DNA of 53,990 nt from Microbacterium sp. Root61 (GTDB lineage: Bacteria > Actinomycetota > Actinomycetes > Actinomycetales > Microbacteriaceae), in contig NZ_LMGU01000002.1 of assembly GCF_001427525.1 (NCBI RefSeq), positions 29,777 through 83,766 of the forward strand, in the 5' to 3' direction. Numbering within the stretch: position 1 is the first letter of the stretch; the number at the start of each line of letters is the position of its first letter. This document shows, one piece after another, positions 10,487 to 19,635 of this stretch. The position numbers were made by a program, and so were the translations under genes. Under the pieces are notes generated by a model, which had not been told where the DNA came from, did no database searches, and was given only the letters and a program-made list of their open reading frames with translations.

Positions 10487-11467
10487 ATGAGCGCCCCCAC
10501 CACCACGCGAAAGCGCACCGACAAGGCCGCGAACGGCATGCCGTACGCCGACCCGTTCCTGCGCGAAGCCGTCAAGCGCCGCCGCAACAACCGCAGCGCC
10601 TGGACCCTGCTCGCCCCGTCCGTGATCATCCTGGCCGTCATGGTCGGATACCCGGCCGTACTCATGGTCATCCAGTCGTTCACCGACTACGAGATCAAGA
10701 ACAAGGTGCAGGGCACCCTGCCCAACTTCGTGGGCCTCGCCAACTACATCGAGATCTTCTCGCAGTCCGATTTCCCCGCCGTGCTGATGCGCAGCCTCGG
10801 GCTCATGGTCGTGCTGACCGTGCTCATCATGCTGTTCGGCACCCTGATCGCAGTCCTGATGACGCGCCTGTCGCGCGCCTGGCGCATCTCGGTCTCGGTC
10901 GGCCTGCTGCTGGCTTGGGCGATGCCGCCCCTGTCGGCCACCGTCGTCTGGGGATGGATCTTCGACACCCAGTACGGCCTGGTGAACTACCTGCTCAACA
11001 CGATCACCGGGACCACCGACTGGACCAACCACTCCTGGCTGATCGACCCGTGGTCGTTCTACTTCGTGCTGACGATCATCATCGTGTGGCAGTCGGTGCC
11101 GTTCGTCGCCTTCACCACGTACGCGGCCCTCGGACAGGTTCCCGGAGAGGTGCTCGAGGCATCCTCCATCGACGGGGCGACCGGACTCAAGCGCTTCCGC
11201 TTCATCGTCTTCCCGTACCTGCGCAGCGTGATGACCGTCGTGCTGATCCTCCAGATCATCTGGAACCTGCGCATCTTCACCCAGGTGTACGCCCTGCAGA
11301 GCAGGGGCGGCATCGCATCCGAGACCAACGTGCTGGGCACGTACCTGTTCCGGCAAGGCGTCGGTGAATTCGGCGTCACCGCCGCCATCGGCGTGGTCAT
11401 GGTCATTCTGCTGATGTCGCTCTCGTGGGGCTACATCCGTTCCACCCTGAAGGAGGAGGAGCTGTGA
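10487..11467 (+). CDS. Sugar ABC transporter permease (MalF-like)
   Basis: 326 residues with six membrane helices, beginning after a basic N-terminus (KRRRNNRSAWTLLAPSVIILAVMVGYPAVL). The cytoplasmic EAA loop that docks the ATPase is EASSIDGATGLKRFRFIVFP, about residues 223-242. A strong ribosome binding site (GAGAGGAGGCGAG) precedes the ATG. Its stop overlaps the next permease start (GTGA). No ATPase gene is present here; a shared MsiK-type ATPase encoded elsewhere is the usual arrangement in actinobacteria. Confidence 0.92.
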   Translation: MSAPTTTRKRTDKAANGMPYADPFLREAVKRRRNNRSAWTLLAPSVIILAVMVGYPAVLMVIQSFTDYEIKNKVQGTLPNFVGLANYIEIFSQSDFPAVLMRSLGLMVVLTVLIMLFGTLIAVLMTRLSRAWRISVSVGLLLAWAMPPLSATVVWGWIFDTQYGLVNYLLNTITGTTDWTNHSWLIDPWSFYFVLTIIIVWQSVPFVAFTTYAALGQVPGEVLEASSIDGATGLKRFRFIVFPYLRSVMTVVLILQIIWNLRIFTQVYALQSRGGIASETNVLGTYLFRQGVGEFGVTAAIGVVMVILLMSLSWGYIRSTLKEEEL

Positions 11468-12414
11468 GCACCCAGGTCACCCCCGGGACCCAGCTCGGGA
11501 CCATCGGCGTCGAGGCCATCGAGCCGCGCGCCACGAAGCAGGGCTCGATCCGCGCTCGCCGCCCGTCGGCGCGCCGCGTCGGCACCCGGACGCTCCTGAA
11601 CATCGCGGCCTTCGTCGTGGTGGTGTGCAGCGTCTTCCCGGTCTACTGGATGGTGAACATGTCGTTCACCCCCGGCCCGCGCATCATCAGCCGGTCACCC
11701 AGCCTGATCCCGCTCGAGTTCACGTGGCAGAACTACGTGACGGCATGGACCCGTGAGGCCGCGCCCGGCCAGACCGACTTCCCGCACGCGCTGATGACAT
11801 CGACCATCGTCACCATCGGCGTCATCCTGTTCACGCTGCTGTTCGCGTTCCTGGCGTCGGTCGCCGTGGCCCGCTTCCACTTCCGTGGCCGTCGCGGCTT
11901 CATCGTCGCGGTGCTCATCGTGCAGATGGTCCCGGGCGAGGCGATGATGTTCACGATCTACGGGATGATCGACGACTGGCACCTGATGAACACCATGGTC
12001 GGGCTCGGCATCGTCTACGTCGCCATGGTGGTGCCGTTCACGATCTGGACCCTGCGCGGATTCGTCGCCGGTGTTCCGGCCGACCTCGAAGAGGCCGCCA
12101 TGATCGACGGGTGCACCAAGAACCAGGCGTTCTGGAAGGTCACGTTCCCGCTGCTCGCACCGGGCCTGGTCGCCACCGGCATCTTCGCCTTCATCCAATC
12201 GTGGAACGAGTTCACGATGGCGCTGCTGCTCATGAAGGGCTACAGCCTGACCCTGCCGACCTGGCTCAACTCGTTCCAGTCGGCCACCGAGGCCACCAAC
12301 TGGGGTGCCGTCATGGCCGGGTCCACGCTTATCGCCATCCCCGTCGTGATCTTCTTCCTCATCGTCCAGGGTCGTATGACCGGTGGACTCGTCGCCGGGG
12401 CGGTCAAGGGCTGA
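11464..12414 (+). CDS. Sugar ABC transporter permease (MalG-like)
   Basis: 316 residues from the GTG at 11464, which overlaps the previous stop by four bases and follows AAGGAGGAGGAGCT. An upstream in-frame ATG at 11425 lies inside the previous gene and is rejected. Helices begin at TLLNIAAFVVVVCSVFPVYW, and the EAA loop is EEAAMIDGCTKNQAFWKVTFP. The C-terminus GGLVAGAVKG is characteristic of MalG/CUT1 permeases. It is translationally coupled to the MalF-like partner and should form a heterodimer with it. Confidence 0.92.
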   Translation: MSTQVTPGTQLGTIGVEAIEPRATKQGSIRARRPSARRVGTRTLLNIAAFVVVVCSVFPVYWMVNMSFTPGPRIISRSPSLIPLEFTWQNYVTAWTREAAPGQTDFPHALMTSTIVTIGVILFTLLFAFLASVAVARFHFRGRRGFIVAVLIVQMVPGEAMMFTIYGMIDDWHLMNTMVGLGIVYVAMVVPFTIWTLRGFVAGVPADLEEAAMIDGCTKNQAFWKVTFPLLAPGLVATGIFAFIQSWNEFTMALLLMKGYSLTLPTWLNSFQSATEATNWGAVMAGSTLIAIPVVIFFLIVQGRMTGGLVAGAVKG

Positions 12415-12457
12415 TGCGCGTCAGCACTGCTGCCGCCTTCCGCAGGGAGGTCGGCCG

Positions 12458-13384
12458 ATGAAGGTCGGACTCGACGTCGGTGGAACCAAGACCGACGCCG
12501 TCGCGGTGCGCGATGACGGACAGATCGCCGGCCGCGTGCGCCTCGCCACCGGGTGGGGGCCTGATGCGGTCGCACGGACCGTCGTGGATGCGGTGACCGC
12601 CCTGGCGGACAGCATCGGCATCGAGCGCTCCACGATCGGCTCGATCGGGGTCGGCATGCCCGGCCAGGTCGAACCGGGCACGACGCGGGTCGTGCACGCC
12701 GTCAACCTCGGCGTCGACGAACTGGACCTCGCTGCGGCGGTCGAGCCCGAGCTCGGGGTCCCGGTGCGCGTCGAGAACGACGTGAAGGCCGCGGCGCTGG
12801 GCGCGTACGCGCTGCACAGCGGGGCGACGTCGATGGCGTACCTCAACCTCGGCACCGGCGTCGCCGCGGGCATCGTCATGAACGGTCAGCTGTGGCGCGG
12901 TGCGTTCGGCACCGCCGGCGAGGTCGGACACATCTCGGTCGATCCGAACGGGCCGCTGTGCCGCTGCGGGCAGCACGGGTGCATCGAGGCACTCGCGGGC
13001 GGTGGTGCCATCGCCGAGCGGTGGGCCCGCGCCGGGGCGCTTCCGGTGCGCGATGTGTTCGACGCCGCCGATGCCGGTGACGCCCAGGCCCGCATCCTGC
13101 GTGACGGACTCGCGAGCGGGGTGGCCGCGGCGGTGCGCGTGCTCGTGCTGACCGCCGACGTCGACACCGTCGTGCTCGGCGGGGGGATCACGGCGCTCGC
13201 CGATCGCCTGATGGCGGATGTCGCAGCCGAACTCGCGGCCAGCGCCGCGGCGTCCCCGTTCATGCGCTCACTGCGGTTGGATGGACGTGTCGAGCTTCTT
13301 CCCGTGGGATCCCCTGCGGCGGCGCTCGGCGCGGCGCTCATCGGCGCCGCCCGCGACCCCGAGGAGGCCCTCGCCCATGGCTGA
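12458..13384 (+). CDS. ROK-family sugar kinase (GlcNAc kinase / glucokinase candidate)
   Basis: 308 residues from the ATG at 12458 with GGGAGG upstream. The phosphate loop DVGGTKTDAVAV is intact (residues 6-17), so unlike the ROK regulator at 7722 this one should be catalytic. It has GVGMPGQVEPG, the catalytic Asp in VENDVKAAALG, and the ROK zinc motif CRCGQHGCIEALAGG. Between the importer and nagB its expected job is to make GlcNAc-6-phosphate, the NagA substrate; a glucose specificity cannot be excluded. Its end overlaps nagB by eight bases. Confidence 0.88.
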   Translation: MKVGLDVGGTKTDAVAVRDDGQIAGRVRLATGWGPDAVARTVVDAVTALADSIGIERSTIGSIGVGMPGQVEPGTTRVVHAVNLGVDELDLAAAVEPELGVPVRVENDVKAAALGAYALHSGATSMAYLNLGTGVAAGIVMNGQLWRGAFGTAGEVGHISVDPNGPLCRCGQHGCIEALAGGGAIAERWARAGALPVRDVFDAADAGDAQARILRDGLASGVAAAVRVLVLTADVDTVVLGGGITALADRLMADVAAELAASAAASPFMRSLRLDGRVELLPVGSPAAALGAALIGAARDPEEALAHG

Positions 13385-14156
13385 AGTCGTCATCGTCCCG
13401 TCCGCCGCTGCCGCCGGAGTGCTCGTCGCTGCCGAGATCGTCGCACTGATCCGACGCAACCGCGAGTCCGTGCTCGGCCTCGCGACGGGATCGACCCCGC
13501 TGCCCGTGTACGAGGCGCTCCGGGCGCAGGTCGGCGACCTGGATCTGTCGGGCGTGCGCGGCTTCGCGCTGGACGAATACGTCGGCATCGATCCGAGCCA
13601 CCCCGAGAGCTACCGCTCCGTCATCACGCGCGAGGTGGTCGAGCCCCTCGGCCTGAACCCGGCGCAGGTACGCGTGCCGGACGGCTCCCTCGCCGGCATC
13701 GAGCACGCCGGTGAGGACTACGAGCGGGCGATCCGGGATGCCGGAGGCGTCGATCTGCAGATCCTCGGCATCGGCACCGACGGCCACATCGGGTTCAACG
13801 AGCCCGGCTCTTCCTTCGCCTCGCTGACGCGGGTCAAGACCCTCACGCAGCAGACCCGGGCCGACAACGCGCGGTTCTTCGACTCGGTCGACGACGTGCC
13901 GATGCACTGCATCACCCAGGGTCTCGGCACGATCCTGCGTGCGCGGCACCTGGTGCTTCTCGCTTTCGGTGCCGGCAAGGCCGCTGCGGTCGCCGGAGCG
14001 GTCGAGGGTCCCGTGACCGCGTCGCTGCCGGGGTCGGCGATCCAGCTGCACCCGCACGCGACGATCGTGGTCGACGAAGCCGCGGCCGCCGACCTGCGCC
14101 TGGCGGACTACTACCGCTACACGTTCGACAACAAGCCCGCCTGGCAGGGGCTGTAG
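13377..14156 (+). CDS. nagB: Glucosamine-6-phosphate deaminase
   Basis: Converts glucosamine 6-phosphate to fructose 6-phosphate and ammonia. 259 residues, the normal size. Motifs seen: phosphate loop LATGSTPLPVY, the catalytic Asp of LDEYVG (about 66), and GIGTDGHIGFNEPGSS holding the Asp135, His137 and Glu142 relay. The ATG at 13377 follows GAGGAGG and lies inside the end of the ROK kinase gene, so the two are coupled. Its upstream partner NagA is encoded 16 kb away (29714-30862). Confidence 0.95.
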   Translation: MAEVVIVPSAAAAGVLVAAEIVALIRRNRESVLGLATGSTPLPVYEALRAQVGDLDLSGVRGFALDEYVGIDPSHPESYRSVITREVVEPLGLNPAQVRVPDGSLAGIEHAGEDYERAIRDAGGVDLQILGIGTDGHIGFNEPGSSFASLTRVKTLTQQTRADNARFFDSVDDVPMHCITQGLGTILRARHLVLLAFGAGKAAAVAGAVEGPVTASLPGSAIQLHPHATIVVDEAAAADLRLADYYRYTFDNKPAWQGL

Positions 14157-14182
14157 GCGATTTCGCTGGATACGCTGTCGGC

Positions 14183-14854
14183 ATGACGCACCCCTCGACG
14201 CAGATCGGGTCGACGAAGACCCGGTCGCCGCGCACGGCGTGGCTGGTCGGCGGCTCGCTGCTGATCGCCACCGCGCTCCTGGAATCGGCGTTGTCGATGC
14301 TGTTCGGCGCAGGGGGCTGGACCCTCGGCGTCGGCATCGCCGCCGACCTCCTGTTCGCTGCCGCCATGGTCGTGTTCGCGTTCGGGCTCGTCGGCGGAGG
14401 CAGCGTCGTCGGGCGACGCCCGCTGGGTGTGACCGCGCTCCTCGTGCTGGGACTCTGGCCGTTGGTGATGCGCGTGATGTGGGTGCTGATCCCGCCGATC
14501 GCGTCGGTGTCCGAACCCTTGATCATCCTCAGCAACGTGAGCCTGTTCGTGCAGCTGGCCGCTGCGATCATCGCGGTCGTACAGATCGCGCGCGCAGGAG
14601 TCGTGCCCGGCGTGGCGCGCTGGCTGCCGCTCATCGCGCTCGCCCTCGTGGTGGTCCCTGAGGTGATCGTCTACGGCTTCAGTTACGCCGCCGCGGCGAT
14701 CGGCGGATCCCAGCTCCTCACCGTCGCCTTCTCCTTCGCCGCCCTGGCCCGGTTCGTATCCGTCGCGGGGCTGGGCGTGTCAGCGATCATCCTGGCTCTG
14801 CGCCCGGTGGCGCACGAAGAACGCACCGTCCAGGTCTACCCGCCCGCATCCTGA
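14183..14854 (+). CDS. Hypothetical multi-pass membrane protein
   Basis: 223 residues with about six predicted membrane helices (AWLVGGSLLIATALLESALS, GVGIAADLLFAAAMVVFAFG, VTALLVLGLWPLVMRVMWV, VQLAAAIIAVVQIARAG, LPLIALALVVVPEVIVYG, AALARFVSVAGLGVSAIILA). No conserved motif is recognised. It sits 26 bp after nagB and is followed by a small hairpin CGCCCG-TATC-CGGGCG (14864-14879) with a short T run, so it may be the last gene of the amino-sugar transcript or stand alone. Function unknown. Confidence 0.7.
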   Translation: MTHPSTQIGSTKTRSPRTAWLVGGSLLIATALLESALSMLFGAGGWTLGVGIAADLLFAAAMVVFAFGLVGGGSVVGRRPLGVTALLVLGLWPLVMRVMWVLIPPIASVSEPLIILSNVSLFVQLAAAIIAVVQIARAGVVPGVARWLPLIALALVVVPEVIVYGFSYAAAAIGGSQLLTVAFSFAALARFVSVAGLGVSAIILALRPVAHEERTVQVYPPAS

Positions 14855-14900
14855 TCCCCGGTTCGCCCGTATCCGGGCGTTTGTCGTCCAGAATGAACCC

Positions 14901-15971
14901 ATGACCGATGCCACCGTCTCCCCGCTGCCCGCGAGCGGTGCGCCGCGCGCCGGGAAGAAGACGCGCTCGCCTGCCGGGTCGGTCAAGCTCTCCGAGGTGG
15001 CGGCGCTCGCCGGAGTGAGCGAGGCGACCGTCAGCCGGGTGCTCAACCGCAAGTACGGGGTCTCGCCGACCACGCGGGAGCAGGTCGAGGAGGCGCTGCG
15101 GCAGATCGGCTACGAGCGCACCCGCAAGGGCGAGATCGTGCTCATCCTCGTGCCCGGCCTGAAGACCCCGTTCTTCGGCGAGATGTGCAACGCCATCGAG
15201 AGCGAGCTGAGCCCGCACGGCCTGCGGGCCGTGATCGGTCCCGTGCTCCCCGGCTCGGTCTACGAACGCGACTACGTCGAGGCGTTCGTCGACACGGGCA
15301 TCGCGGCGGCCGTCTTCCTGTCTTCGAGCAACACACTCCAGCATTCGGATGACTCGGCGCGGGCACTCCTCGAATCCCGCGGCGTGCCCTACCTGTGCGT
15401 CAACGGCGGCTTCCCCGAAGGCGGGGCTCCGGTGGTCTCGACCGACGACTGGCGAGCCGCCGAGCTGGCCGTCGACCACCTGTACGACCTCGGCCACCGC
15501 CGCATCGGGATGTCTGCGGGCCCGCTCGGCAACACGCCCGCCGACCGCAGGGTCGAGGGCTTCCTGAATTCGATGGATGCGCGCGGCATCGAAGGCGCCG
15601 AAGACCTTGTCGTGCGCTACCACTACAGCGTCGACGGCGGGCGCTATGCCGCCGATGTGCTGCTGGACCTGGACGTCACGGCGATCGTCGCCTCGAGCGA
15701 CGAGATGGCGCTCGGCGCCATCCGGGCGATCACCCGGCGCGGCCTCCGCGTCCCCGAGGACGTCTCCGTCATCGGCTACAACGACTCGTTCATCCTCGAG
15801 TTCACCGACCCGCCGTTGACCAGCGTCGCGCAGCCGGTGGAGCACCTCGCGCAGGCGTGCGCACGGACGCTGGTCACGATGGTCCAGAACCGCCCGGTGC
15901 GCACCGACGAGATCCTGATGGAGCCGACGTTCCACGCCCGGCAGTCGACGGCGCCGGTGCGCCCGAGCTGA
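14901..15971 (+). CDS. LacI-family transcriptional regulator
   Basis: 356 residues: the HTH SVKLSEVAALAGVSEATVSRVLN at about 28-50, then hinge GVSPTTREQVEEALRQIGYE, then a periplasmic-binding-protein-like sensor (VGPVLPGSVYERDY, SDEMALGAIRAITRRGLRVPEDVSVIGYND). It is convergent with the glycosidase genes at 15985-19532 and is the likely regulator of the galactoside locus. A candidate operator lies in the divergent region at 19533-19635. The effector is likely galactose or an alpha-galactoside, inferred from neighbours. Confidence 0.92.
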   Translation: MTDATVSPLPASGAPRAGKKTRSPAGSVKLSEVAALAGVSEATVSRVLNRKYGVSPTTREQVEEALRQIGYERTRKGEIVLILVPGLKTPFFGEMCNAIESELSPHGLRAVIGPVLPGSVYERDYVEAFVDTGIAAAVFLSSSNTLQHSDDSARALLESRGVPYLCVNGGFPEGGAPVVSTDDWRAAELAVDHLYDLGHRRIGMSAGPLGNTPADRRVEGFLNSMDARGIEGAEDLVVRYHYSVDGGRYAADVLLDLDVTAIVASSDEMALGAIRAITRRGLRVPEDVSVIGYNDSFILEFTDPPLTSVAQPVEHLAQACARTLVTMVQNRPVRTDEILMEPTFHARQSTAPVRPS

Positions 15972-15984
15972 CGAGGCCGCTGCA

Positions 15985-17397
15985 CTACGCGGCAGGCAGC
16001 GCCCGGCGCTCGCCCGGCGCGACGGTGAGCGTAGCCCCGGTGCCGTCGCCGTCGAGGTGCGGATCGCGGAAGCCGGGATCGGCATCCGTCACGATCTGCC
16101 ACCGCAGCGGCTCGGTGGTGCCGTTGCGGAGCCACAGTGCACCCGCATCCGCGCCGACATCGATCGTGCCGTCTCCGAACGGGATGTCGAAGGCCGCAAG
16201 CCGCGAGACCCCGGCGGGAAGAGCCGGTCGCGTGGTCATGGTGCCGCGCGCGGCGTCGGGCCGCAGCCCGAGGAAGCCGGCGGCGATCTGGCCGACGAGG
16301 GTGAACGAGACTTCGGGATAGGTGCCGTTCCGGCCCTGCTCGGGCACGTCGTGCGGCTCGTCGCGGAGTGCATAGATGCGCTGCATCCACCGCCACGCGG
16401 TGTCGGCATCGCCGTGGCGCAGGTACAGATCCGGCACGTAGGTCAGGGCTTCGATGTTCGCGGGCGCGCCCGCGGGGTCGGCGCACAGCCGGTCGATGTC
16501 GTCGAGCAGGCGGTGCTCCCGCGGGTCGCCGTCGCTCAGCCCCTTGAGCGGCATGAACCACGTCGTCTCGCGCCCCCAGGTCGTGACGGGGTCGCCGTCG
16601 ACGGTCCAGCCGGTGACCACGTCATCCGTGCCTACGGCGCGACTCCAGGTGTCGCGGAAGTACGCGGCGAGACCGTCGGCGATGCGGTCGTAGTCCTCCG
16701 CCGCAACGGGGTCGCCGTCGGCGCGCTCCAGTGCGGCGGCATGACGCGTCGCCGCGTACTGGGCGGCGAACCCGTCACCGGCCTCGCGGAACCGCGCGGT
16801 GGGGTGCTCGTTGTAGCTCGCGGCGCCCTCGAAGATGCCCAGGCCGCTGCCCTCGACCACGCCGTTGGGCCGGTGACGGTCATTCGCCGCGACGAAGGGG
16901 CCCAGCGTGTGGCGCCAGAAGTCGCGGTGCTCCAGCAGCGCGGGGTCGCCGGTCCACCGGTACAGCGTGTGGATGAGCTCGACCATCTCGAATATCGCCG
17001 GCACCTCGCGGACGAACTCGGTCGGCCCGCGATAGTCGATCGCGAGTGGCGTCTCGCCGTCGAAGTTGAGCGCCCAGACCGGCCACCCGCCGTGCTCCGG
17101 GGTGGCCGTCGCCAGCAGCGCCGCGAGCATGCCCGCATTGTGCCGCTGCCAGCCGAGCAGCTGCGCGCCGAGCGCCTGGTGGGCGAAATCGCGGAGGTAG
17201 TACCCGCTGCGATGCGCGTACCCGGCCCGATAGCTCGCGCGATATGGAGCGTGGCGGTACGGCCCACGGTGACGCTCCGAGACATCGAGGGGGCCGCTCT
17301 CGCCGTCGCCCACGACGGCGAGAGCCGCTGTGCGGGCGGCCCACCGGAACATCTGCTCGAGCTCGCGGTTGTCGGACTCGACCCGGATGCCGCTCAC
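15985..17397 (-). CDS. Six-hairpin (alpha/alpha)6 glycosidase-like protein
   Basis: 470 residues. The pattern of paired helices with GYYLRDFAHQALG, EMVELIHTLYRWTGDPALLEH, GSGLGIFEGAASYNEH, the middle WGRETTWFMPLKG, and the C-terminal beta-domain YPEVSFTLVGQIAAGFLGLRPD fits the six-hairpin glycosidase superfamily. I cannot assign a CAZy family. No signal peptide is visible, so it is probably cytoplasmic. Its ATG overlaps the stop of the GH36 gene by four bases (ATGA), so the two are co-translated and probably act on the same oligosaccharide. Candidate catalytic acids are not certain. Confidence 0.7.
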   Translation of the reverse strand: MSGIRVESDNRELEQMFRWAARTAALAVVGDGESGPLDVSERHRGPYRHAPYRASYRAGYAHRSGYYLRDFAHQALGAQLLGWQRHNAGMLAALLATATPEHGGWPVWALNFDGETPLAIDYRGPTEFVREVPAIFEMVELIHTLYRWTGDPALLEHRDFWRHTLGPFVAANDRHRPNGVVEGSGLGIFEGAASYNEHPTARFREAGDGFAAQYAATRHAAALERADGDPVAAEDYDRIADGLAAYFRDTWSRAVGTDDVVTGWTVDGDPVTTWGRETTWFMPLKGLSDGDPREHRLLDDIDRLCADPAGAPANIEALTYVPDLYLRHGDADTAWRWMQRIYALRDEPHDVPEQGRNGTYPEVSFTLVGQIAAGFLGLRPDAARGTMTTRPALPAGVSRLAAFDIPFGDGTIDVGADAGALWLRNGTTEPLRWQIVTDADPGFRDPHLDGDGTGATLTVAPGERRALPAA

Positions 17398-19532
17398 TCC
17401 GCGGTCACCTCGACCAGGGCGGCCTCCTGCGGGCGAAGAGTGGGCATCGGCAGGCCGATCCCCATCAGGACCGAGCCGAGGCAGCGGAACTCCTCACCCC
17501 ACCAGGCCGGCTGGGAGCGGGTGATCGTCGGGTCTGCGGCGCCCTCGACCCCGACCCGCACGACGCGGTACAGGCGGTCGGGCGCGAGGCCGGCCAGGCG
17601 CAGTGCCGGGCCGGGGATGTGCGGCGGCGAGTCGATGGCCGCGATCGTCACGACGGCGTGGTCCGCTTCGGCGGACACGATGCTCTGCGCGATGTGGGCG
17701 TGCTCCGTCTCCAGCCGGTGCAGCGTGCCCCGCTCGATCAGCGGAGCCAGCCGTTTCACCTCGCGGATCCATCCGGTGAGCTCGGACAGCTCGGCCTCCG
17801 ACGCCTCGCGGAGGTCCCACTCGATGCCGAAGCTGCCCACCAGCGCCGTGACGGCGCGGAAGGTGAGGGAGCTGTGGCGGCCGGTGACGTGCGCTCGCGC
17901 CGCGCCGACGTGCGACCCGAGAAGCTCGGGCGGCATCAGCAGGCTGGTCCAGCGCTGGATGCGCTGGCGCTCCAGCGGATCGTTCGAGTCCGAGGTCCAG
18001 AACCGGTCGACGCGCTCGACGATGCCCAGGTCGATGCGTCCGCCGCCGGCCGAGCAGGACTCGATCTCCAGCCACGGGCACGCCGCCCGGATCTCATCGA
18101 TCAGTCGGTAGGTCGCCAGCGTCTGCCGGTGCACCCCGGCGATGCCGTCGCGGCGGTCGACGGGCTCGAGCAGATCGCGGTTGTGGTCCCACTTGATGTA
18201 GTCGATCCGGTGCTCGGTCACCAGCGAGACGATCCGATCGCGCAGCGAAGCGAAGGCGTCCGGGTGCGCGACGTTGAGCACCAGCTGCTGCCTGGCCAGC
18301 GGGGCATCGCGGTGCACGGGGGAGAGGATCCAGTCCGGGTGGGCGCGCGCGAGCTCGGAATCGGGATTGACCATCTCGGGCTCGAACCAGATCCCGAACT
18401 GCATGCCGAGGTCGCGCACGTGCTCGACGAGCGGGGCGAGCCCGTCCGGCCAGACATCCTCGTCGACGAGCCAGTCGCCCAGCCCCGCACGATCGTGACG
18501 ACGACCGAGGAACCAGCCGTCATCCAGCACGAAGCGCTCGACCCCGACCTGCTGTGCGAGATCGGCGAGGTCGATCAGTGGCGCCAGGGTGTGGTCGAAA
18601 TAGACCGCCTCCCACGTGTTGAGGGTGATCGGCCGTCCGACCGGCGGATGGGCGGGGCGTGCGCGCAGCATGGTGTGGATACGAGCGGATGCCGCATCCA
18701 GGCCGTCGCCGTGGGCGCCGTACAGCCACGGGCTCGTGTAGTCCGCTCCTGGCCGGAGGGCGATCTCGCCGGCGTGCAGCAGCTCTCCGGCGCCGAGGAA
18801 GCTGCGGCCGCCGTTCGTGCGCTCCGCCCACACCCGCTGATTGCCTGACCACGCGAGGTGGACGGCCCACACCTCTCCGCGGTCGAAGTCGAAGCCGGGG
18901 ACCCCGGCGACGAGCAAGGTCGCGGCATCCGGGCCCGTACGTCCGCGGCGGTTCTCGCGCAGGTGGGTGCCGTCCACGAGCGGATGCCGCTGCGGCCGGC
19001 GCTCGCCGTTGTGGCGGCCGGAGAAGTCGAGCAGCTCGGTCGCCCGGCCGGCGAGGGGGAGTGCCAGGTCGACGGCCTCGAGGCTGTAATCGTCGTCGCC
19101 GTCGTTGCGCACGGTGGCGCGGGTGCGCAGCAGCCCGCTCGGCAGGAGCTCGAGCTCGACGGTCACCGATAGGAGGCCGGAGACATCGACGCCGCGCGCC
19201 ACGAGGTGACCGCCGGTCTCGGCGTCGCTGTCGACTTCGTACGCGACGTCGCAGACATCGGCGAACGAACCGCGCCCGTGGCGGTGCCCGGAGATGCCGG
19301 GGAAGCCCATCCACCCCTGCTTCGCCTCCGGGAGCACGCCGATCGGGAGCGGCACATCCGGCTCGCTCGTGGCGCGCTGCGGGCGCAAGTCGGCCGCGAT
19401 GCGCGCCAGGCTCACCTCGTCCAGCGGTCCCAGTGCCCGGCCCCAATGGGCGATGACGGGCAGCATTCCCGGCTCGGCGACCACGACGACACTCACTCCG
19501 GCGGCGGTCAGGTGGACCACATTCTGCTCCAT
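17394..19532 (-). CDS. GH36 alpha-galactosidase
   Basis: Hydrolyses terminal alpha-1,6-galactose (melibiose, raffinose). 712 residues, the standard length of bacterial cytosolic GH36. An N-terminal beta-supersandwich is followed by the barrel with TLNTWEAVYFDHT, VLDDGWFLGR, QFGIWFEPEMVNPDS, the nucleophile Asp449 in YIKWDHNRD, ESCSAGGGRIDLG, and the acid/base Asp515 in FWTSDSNDP. No signal peptide. It follows AAGGGAG and is divergent from the binding-protein gene at 19636, sharing an AT-rich promoter region. Confidence 0.95.
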   Translation of the reverse strand: MEQNVVHLTAAGVSVVVVAEPGMLPVIAHWGRALGPLDEVSLARIAADLRPQRATSEPDVPLPIGVLPEAKQGWMGFPGISGHRHGRGSFADVCDVAYEVDSDAETGGHLVARGVDVSGLLSVTVELELLPSGLLRTRATVRNDGDDDYSLEAVDLALPLAGRATELLDFSGRHNGERRPQRHPLVDGTHLRENRRGRTGPDAATLLVAGVPGFDFDRGEVWAVHLAWSGNQRVWAERTNGGRSFLGAGELLHAGEIALRPGADYTSPWLYGAHGDGLDAASARIHTMLRARPAHPPVGRPITLNTWEAVYFDHTLAPLIDLADLAQQVGVERFVLDDGWFLGRRHDRAGLGDWLVDEDVWPDGLAPLVEHVRDLGMQFGIWFEPEMVNPDSELARAHPDWILSPVHRDAPLARQQLVLNVAHPDAFASLRDRIVSLVTEHRIDYIKWDHNRDLLEPVDRRDGIAGVHRQTLATYRLIDEIRAACPWLEIESCSAGGGRIDLGIVERVDRFWTSDSNDPLERQRIQRWTSLLMPPELLGSHVGAARAHVTGRHSSLTFRAVTALVGSFGIEWDLREASEAELSELTGWIREVKRLAPLIERGTLHRLETEHAHIAQSIVSAEADHAVVTIAAIDSPPHIPGPALRLAGLAPDRLYRVVRVGVEGAADPTITRSQPAWWGEEFRCLGSVLMGIGLPMPTLRPQEAALVEVTAE

Positions 19533-19635
19533 GAACTGCTCCCTTGCAATTTTGCAGAATACTACTGCATATATACCTTGATCATGTTATCGTCGGTGCA
19601 TCGCCTCCCTGCGATCACCAAGAAAGGACCGAACA
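19533..19635. promoter_or_regulatory. Divergent promoter/operator region of the galactoside locus
   Basis: This 103-bp AT-rich gap drives the GH36 gene leftward and the binding-protein gene rightward. TGCAA-TT-TTGCA (19545-19556) is a short inverted repeat of a LacI-operator kind, and TGCA recurs at 19566-19569. A TATATA tract (19570-19575) and TTGCAA (19544-19549) could serve as promoter elements, but I cannot place a start with confidence. The LacI protein at 14901 is the obvious candidate to bind here. Confidence 0.45.

Noticed and set aside
19545..19556. Full LacI operator
   Set aside because: Arms are only five bases with a 2-base spacer, shorter than the usual 14-16-bp LacI-family palindrome, so I report the region with only moderate confidence.
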